In this document: in pieces, positions 61,320-64,000 of the stretch | How the letters are laid out: every line of letters starts with the position of its first letter | Numbering within the stretch: the first letter of the stretch is position 1 | From: Alphaproteobacteria bacterium | GTDB taxonomy: Bacteria > Pseudomonadota > Alphaproteobacteria > TMED109 | Length of the DNA: 64,000 nucleotides | Direction of reading: 5' to 3' | NCBI GenBank assembly: GCA_022824395.1 | Contig: JAJDZX010000025.1 | Span: 62,001-126,000, forward strand | Notes under the pieces: model-generated | What the model was told of the DNA's origin: nothing | Database searches by the model: none | What the model saw: the letters and a program-made list of their open reading frames with translations, nothing else | Translations under genes and position numbers: made by a program

Positions 61320-62402
61320 ATGCCAAACCCTCCGCTCGACCGACGGTCGTTTCTCGCCGGCGGCGCGACAGCAGCAGCGACCACCATCGCCGCACCCGCC
61401 TATGCACGTAATGAACGCCGGTGGAAGATGGTCACGTGCTGGCAAAAGAACTTCCCAGGTATCGGTACCGGCGCCCAGCGCGTTGTCGACCGGATCAACG
61501 AGCTTTCAGACGGCGAGCTGACGATCAAGCTGTTCGCTGCGGGGGAATTCGTTCCCGCGTTCGAAGTGTTTGATGCCGTGCGCGAAGGAAAGGCAGAAAT
61601 GGGGCATGATTCGCCCTACTACTGGATTTCCAAGAACCGCAGCATTGCATTCTTTGGCTCGGTCCCGGGCGGCCTGGCGCCGATCGAACAGATTGCCTGG
61701 ATCCGTTACGGCGGCGGGCAGGAGCTCTGGGATGAGCTGTACGCCGGGTATGGCCTGAAGGGTTTCATTGCCGGCAACGCGGGCATGCAGATGGTCGGCT
61801 GGTTTCGCAGGCGCCTCGAGAGCCTTGCAGATCTGCAGGGACTTCGTGTGCGGATGGCCGGCCTGCAATCAGAGGTGCTGGCGCGACTTGGGGCAACCAC
61901 GATCAATCTCCCGGGCGGCGAGGTCATGCCCTCCCTGCAATCAGGAGTGATTGACGCCGCGGAATGGGGCGGACCATGGATGGATCTCGCCCACGGGTTC
62001 TACAAGGTCGCCCCGTACTGCTACGGGCCGGGTGTCCACGAGCCCGGCACGACCCTTTCGCTCATGGTGAACCAGGAAGCGTTTGACGACCTTCCCAAAC
62101 GCCTGCAAAGGCTTATCCAGGTGGCCGCAGAAGCAGAAACCACGCAGATGCTGGCGGAGTTCACCTCCAACAATGCGCTGGCACTCGAGCGTCTCGTGCA
62201 GGAGTACGGCGCCAAGATCGAACAGCTGCCCGCTGACATCCTGAAGCGATGGTTCGAGGTGAGCGACGAAGTCGTAGCCGAAACCGCCGAGGACGGCGAG
62301 ATCAATCAGCGCATCTACGACAACTGGATGGATTTCCGGCGGCGCTCGATCGGGATAGCCGGGCTGGCGGAACTCGGCTTCATGAACTGGCGGGCCAGTT
62401 AG
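61320..62402 (+). CDS. TRAP transporter substrate-binding protein (DctP/TakP type), Tat signal
   Basis: The 360-residue protein has a twin-arginine signal (D-R-R-S-F-L-A-G-G-A) and a cut near A-Y-A. The TRAP-binding fold follows: W-K-M-V-T-C-W-Q-K-N, then L-R-V-R-M-A-G-L-Q-S-E-V-L with the conserved Arg for the carboxylate, and P-G-G-E-V-M-P-S-L-Q-S-G-V-I-D-A-A-E-W. It resembles the TakP group that binds 2-oxo acids. No dctQ or dctM membrane genes are in the window. Confidence 0.9.
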   Translation: MPNPPLDRRSFLAGGATAAATTIAAPAYARNERRWKMVTCWQKNFPGIGTGAQRVVDRINELSDGELTIKLFAAGEFVPAFEVFDAVREGKAEMGHDSPYYWISKNRSIAFFGSVPGGLAPIEQIAWIRYGGGQELWDELYAGYGLKGFIAGNAGMQMVGWFRRRLESLADLQGLRVRMAGLQSEVLARLGATTINLPGGEVMPSLQSGVIDAAEWGGPWMDLAHGFYKVAPYCYGPGVHEPGTTLSLMVNQEAFDDLPKRLQRLIQVAAEAETTQMLAEFTSNNALALERLVQEYGAKIEQLPADILKRWFEVSDEVVAETAEDGEINQRIYDNWMDFRRRSIGIAGLAELGFMNWRAS

Positions 62403-62426
62403 GGAGCAACATCACTGGATCAAGCG

Positions 62427-63785
62427 ATGCCCGACACAGGCGGGGAGGCCCCGCTGCGACAGTTCATGGATGGCCTCGTCATCCGCAACCCCGGCGAGAG
62501 TGAATTCCATCAGGCGGTGCACGAAGTTGCCAAGACCCTGCTCCCGTACATCGATCGGAATCCGGTCTACCGCGAGCTCCGGATCCTGGAGCGCATGACC
62601 GAACCCGACCGCATGGTGTCGTTCCGCGTGTCCTGGCAGAACGATGCTGGCGAGATCATCGTCAATCGCGGCTTTCGGGTGCAGATGAACAATGCCATCG
62701 GCCCCTACAAGGGGGGCCTCCGGTTCAGTCACACGGTCACGCCGAGCATTCTCAAATTCCTGGCCTTTGAGCAGACGTTCAAGAACAGTCTCACCGGACT
62801 TCCGATGGGCGCCGGTAAAGGTGGCGCGAATTTCAGTCCAAGAGGCAAGTCATCGGCGGAAGTCATGCGATTCTGCCAGTCGTTCATCAATGAGCTCTAT
62901 CGGCACATTGGCCCCAACGTTGATGTGCCCGCCGGAGATATTGGGGTCGGCGCACGTGAAATCGGGTACATGTTCGGGCAGTACAAACGGATTACCGGAT
63001 CGTTCGAGGGTGTCCTGACCGGCAAGGGACTGGAGTTCGGCGGCAGCCTGATCAGGACCGAGGCAACAGGGTACGGGGTGATCCTGTTTCTCGCCCACAT
63101 GCTGAAGGAGGCCGGACGCCACTTGGGCGGCCTCCGCGTCAGCATTTCGGGCTCCGGCAACGTGTCATTGTACGCTGCCGAGAAGGCGCACCAATTGGGC
63201 GCGACAGTTCAAACCCTCTCGGATTCCAGTGGGTTCATTCACGATCCGGACGGTATCGATACCGAGAAGCTGCACTGGGTGCGGGACCTGAAGGAAGTCC
63301 GGCGAGCCCGCATTTCCGAATATGCGGAGCAGTATCCGAAGGCCACCTTCCATCCCGGCGCGCGGCCGTGGAAGGTTCCTTGCGACGTGGCGCTTCCTTG
63401 CGCCACCCAGAACGAACTGGGCCTCGACGATGCCCGCTCCCTGATCGATGGGGGAACGACAGTTGTCTGCGAGGGCGCCAACATGCCGACCGGGCTCGAT
63501 GCCATCGAGTTGCTCACCGAGGCCGGCGTGCTCTTCGGTCCTGCAAAGGCTGCCAACGCAGGGGGCGTAGCGGTTTCCGGCCTGGAGATGAGCCAGAATT
63601 CTGCTCGCCTATCATGGACCCTCGCCGACATGGAGGATCAGCTCGAACAAATCATGACCGATATCCATCATCGGTGCGTCGAGTACGGACGCGAGGACAG
63701 CGACCAGATCGACTACGTCGCCGGTGCGAACATCGCCGGTTTCCGCAAGGTGGCGGAAGCGATGCTCGCCTTCGGGGTCGTATAG
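62427..63785 (+). CDS. gdhA: NADP-type glutamate dehydrogenase
   Basis: The 452-residue enzyme makes glutamate from 2-oxoglutarate and ammonia. It has G-P-Y-K-G-G-L-R-F, the catalytic Lys segment P-M-G-A-G-K-G-G, V-P-A-G-D-I-G-V-G, and the nucleotide site S-G-S-G-N-V-S. Its 450-residue length fits the hexameric anabolic class. It starts 24 bp after the TRAP gene, so they may share a transcript; a 2-oxo-acid binding protein beside it would fit. Confidence 0.95.
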   Translation: MPDTGGEAPLRQFMDGLVIRNPGESEFHQAVHEVAKTLLPYIDRNPVYRELRILERMTEPDRMVSFRVSWQNDAGEIIVNRGFRVQMNNAIGPYKGGLRFSHTVTPSILKFLAFEQTFKNSLTGLPMGAGKGGANFSPRGKSSAEVMRFCQSFINELYRHIGPNVDVPAGDIGVGAREIGYMFGQYKRITGSFEGVLTGKGLEFGGSLIRTEATGYGVILFLAHMLKEAGRHLGGLRVSISGSGNVSLYAAEKAHQLGATVQTLSDSSGFIHDPDGIDTEKLHWVRDLKEVRRARISEYAEQYPKATFHPGARPWKVPCDVALPCATQNELGLDDARSLIDGGTTVVCEGANMPTGLDAIELLTEAGVLFGPAKAANAGGVAVSGLEMSQNSARLSWTLADMEDQLEQIMTDIHHRCVEYGREDSDQIDYVAGANIAGFRKVAEAMLAFGVV

Positions 63786-63809
63786 AGGCGTCCGGTTCCC
63801 GGGGCTGCC

Positions 63810-64000
63810 ATGTCTGCAACGGATTCCCTCACCGAGCTTCTTGTCGAAGCGGCGCTCAGCGCCGCCGAGGCGGGTGAGTGGCGCGGGCTGACGGTCGCCC
63901 AATTGGCGGAGCGAGCGAACGTTGATCCGGATGCCGCCCAAGCACTGTTCAGCAGTGCGGACGACGTCCTCGACGCCTTTGCCCGACAGACCGACGAGCG
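63810..64000 (+). CDS. TetR-like regulator, N-terminal part
   Basis: The gene runs off the right edge. The 63 visible residues show a helix, then L-T-V-A-Q-L-A-E-R-A-N-V-D-P-D-A-A-Q-A-L-F, a helix-turn-helix in the TetR style, and D-D-V-L-D-A-F-A. The full protein and its effector domain are not visible, so a COQ9-like protein is also possible. Confidence 0.6.
   Translation, partial: MSATDSLTELLVEAALSAAEAGEWRGLTVAQLAERANVDPDAAQALFSSADDVLDAFARQTDE

Overview
The window is high-GC and densely coded, and reads as a chromosomal segment of a Gram-negative alphaproteobacterium. The reasons are the outer-membrane/lipid A cluster rseP-bamA-skp-lpxD-fabZ-lpxA-lpxI-lpxB with LpxI in place of LpxH, the cluster ilvE | marR-ompR-envZ type, a 17 kDa-antigen lipoprotein, and many start/stop overlaps. 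No rRNA, tRNA or CRISPR array was seen.

Layout. 1-8098: the end of rseP, then bamA, skp, lpxD, fabZ, lpxA, lpxI, lpxB and gloA, all on the + strand. 8122-11445: a complete IS1595-type transposon with 26-bp identical terminal inverted repeats and an 8-bp target duplication. It holds a translationally coupled minus-strand operon: transposase, a DUF2513-like protein, a DNA methyltransferase fused to an HNH nuclease domain, a 47-aa membrane peptide and a 55-aa protein. A divergent 75-aa gene lies at its right end. 11528-15749: citrate synthase and a two-gene isoquinoline-oxidoreductase-type molybdoenzyme. 16291-24439: a periplasmic Cys-type formate dehydrogenase operon with two small extra proteins, a NaChBac-type voltage-gated sodium channel, small conserved proteins, fdhD and mobA. 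24810-33818: an aminotransferase, uvrB, a pteridine-reductase-like SDR, folB, uvrC, pgsA, pirin, moaD and moaE. 33963-38011: ilvE divergent from a marR/response regulator/histidine kinase operon, then a DUF457-like membrane protein. 38782-45667: a porin-like protein, rlpA, mltB, an alkyl-DHAP-synthase-like flavoprotein, a formamidase-like hydrolase and a glycine-zipper lipoprotein. 46113-57429: an aerobic benzoyl-CoA (box) cluster (hydrolase, boxC, boxB, benzoate-CoA ligase) facing a five-gene Liv-type ABC importer and a nitronate-monooxygenase-like gene. 57704-64000: a single-chain biotin carboxylase, a Tat-type TRAP binding protein, glutamate dehydrogenase and the start of a TetR-like gene.

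Themes. Molybdenum recurs: two molybdoenzymes plus fdhD, mobA, moaD and moaE. BoxC is known to release formate, so the formate dehydrogenase encoded 30 kb away could use it; this is inference. The ABC importer probably brings in the aromatic acid that the ligase activates, but boxA and the semialdehyde dehydrogenase are not in the window.

The most unusual item is the transposon. Its passenger operon encodes a methyltransferase-HNH fusion, and a third, divergent copy of the terminal-repeat core sits exactly on the transposase promoter, which suggests autoregulation.
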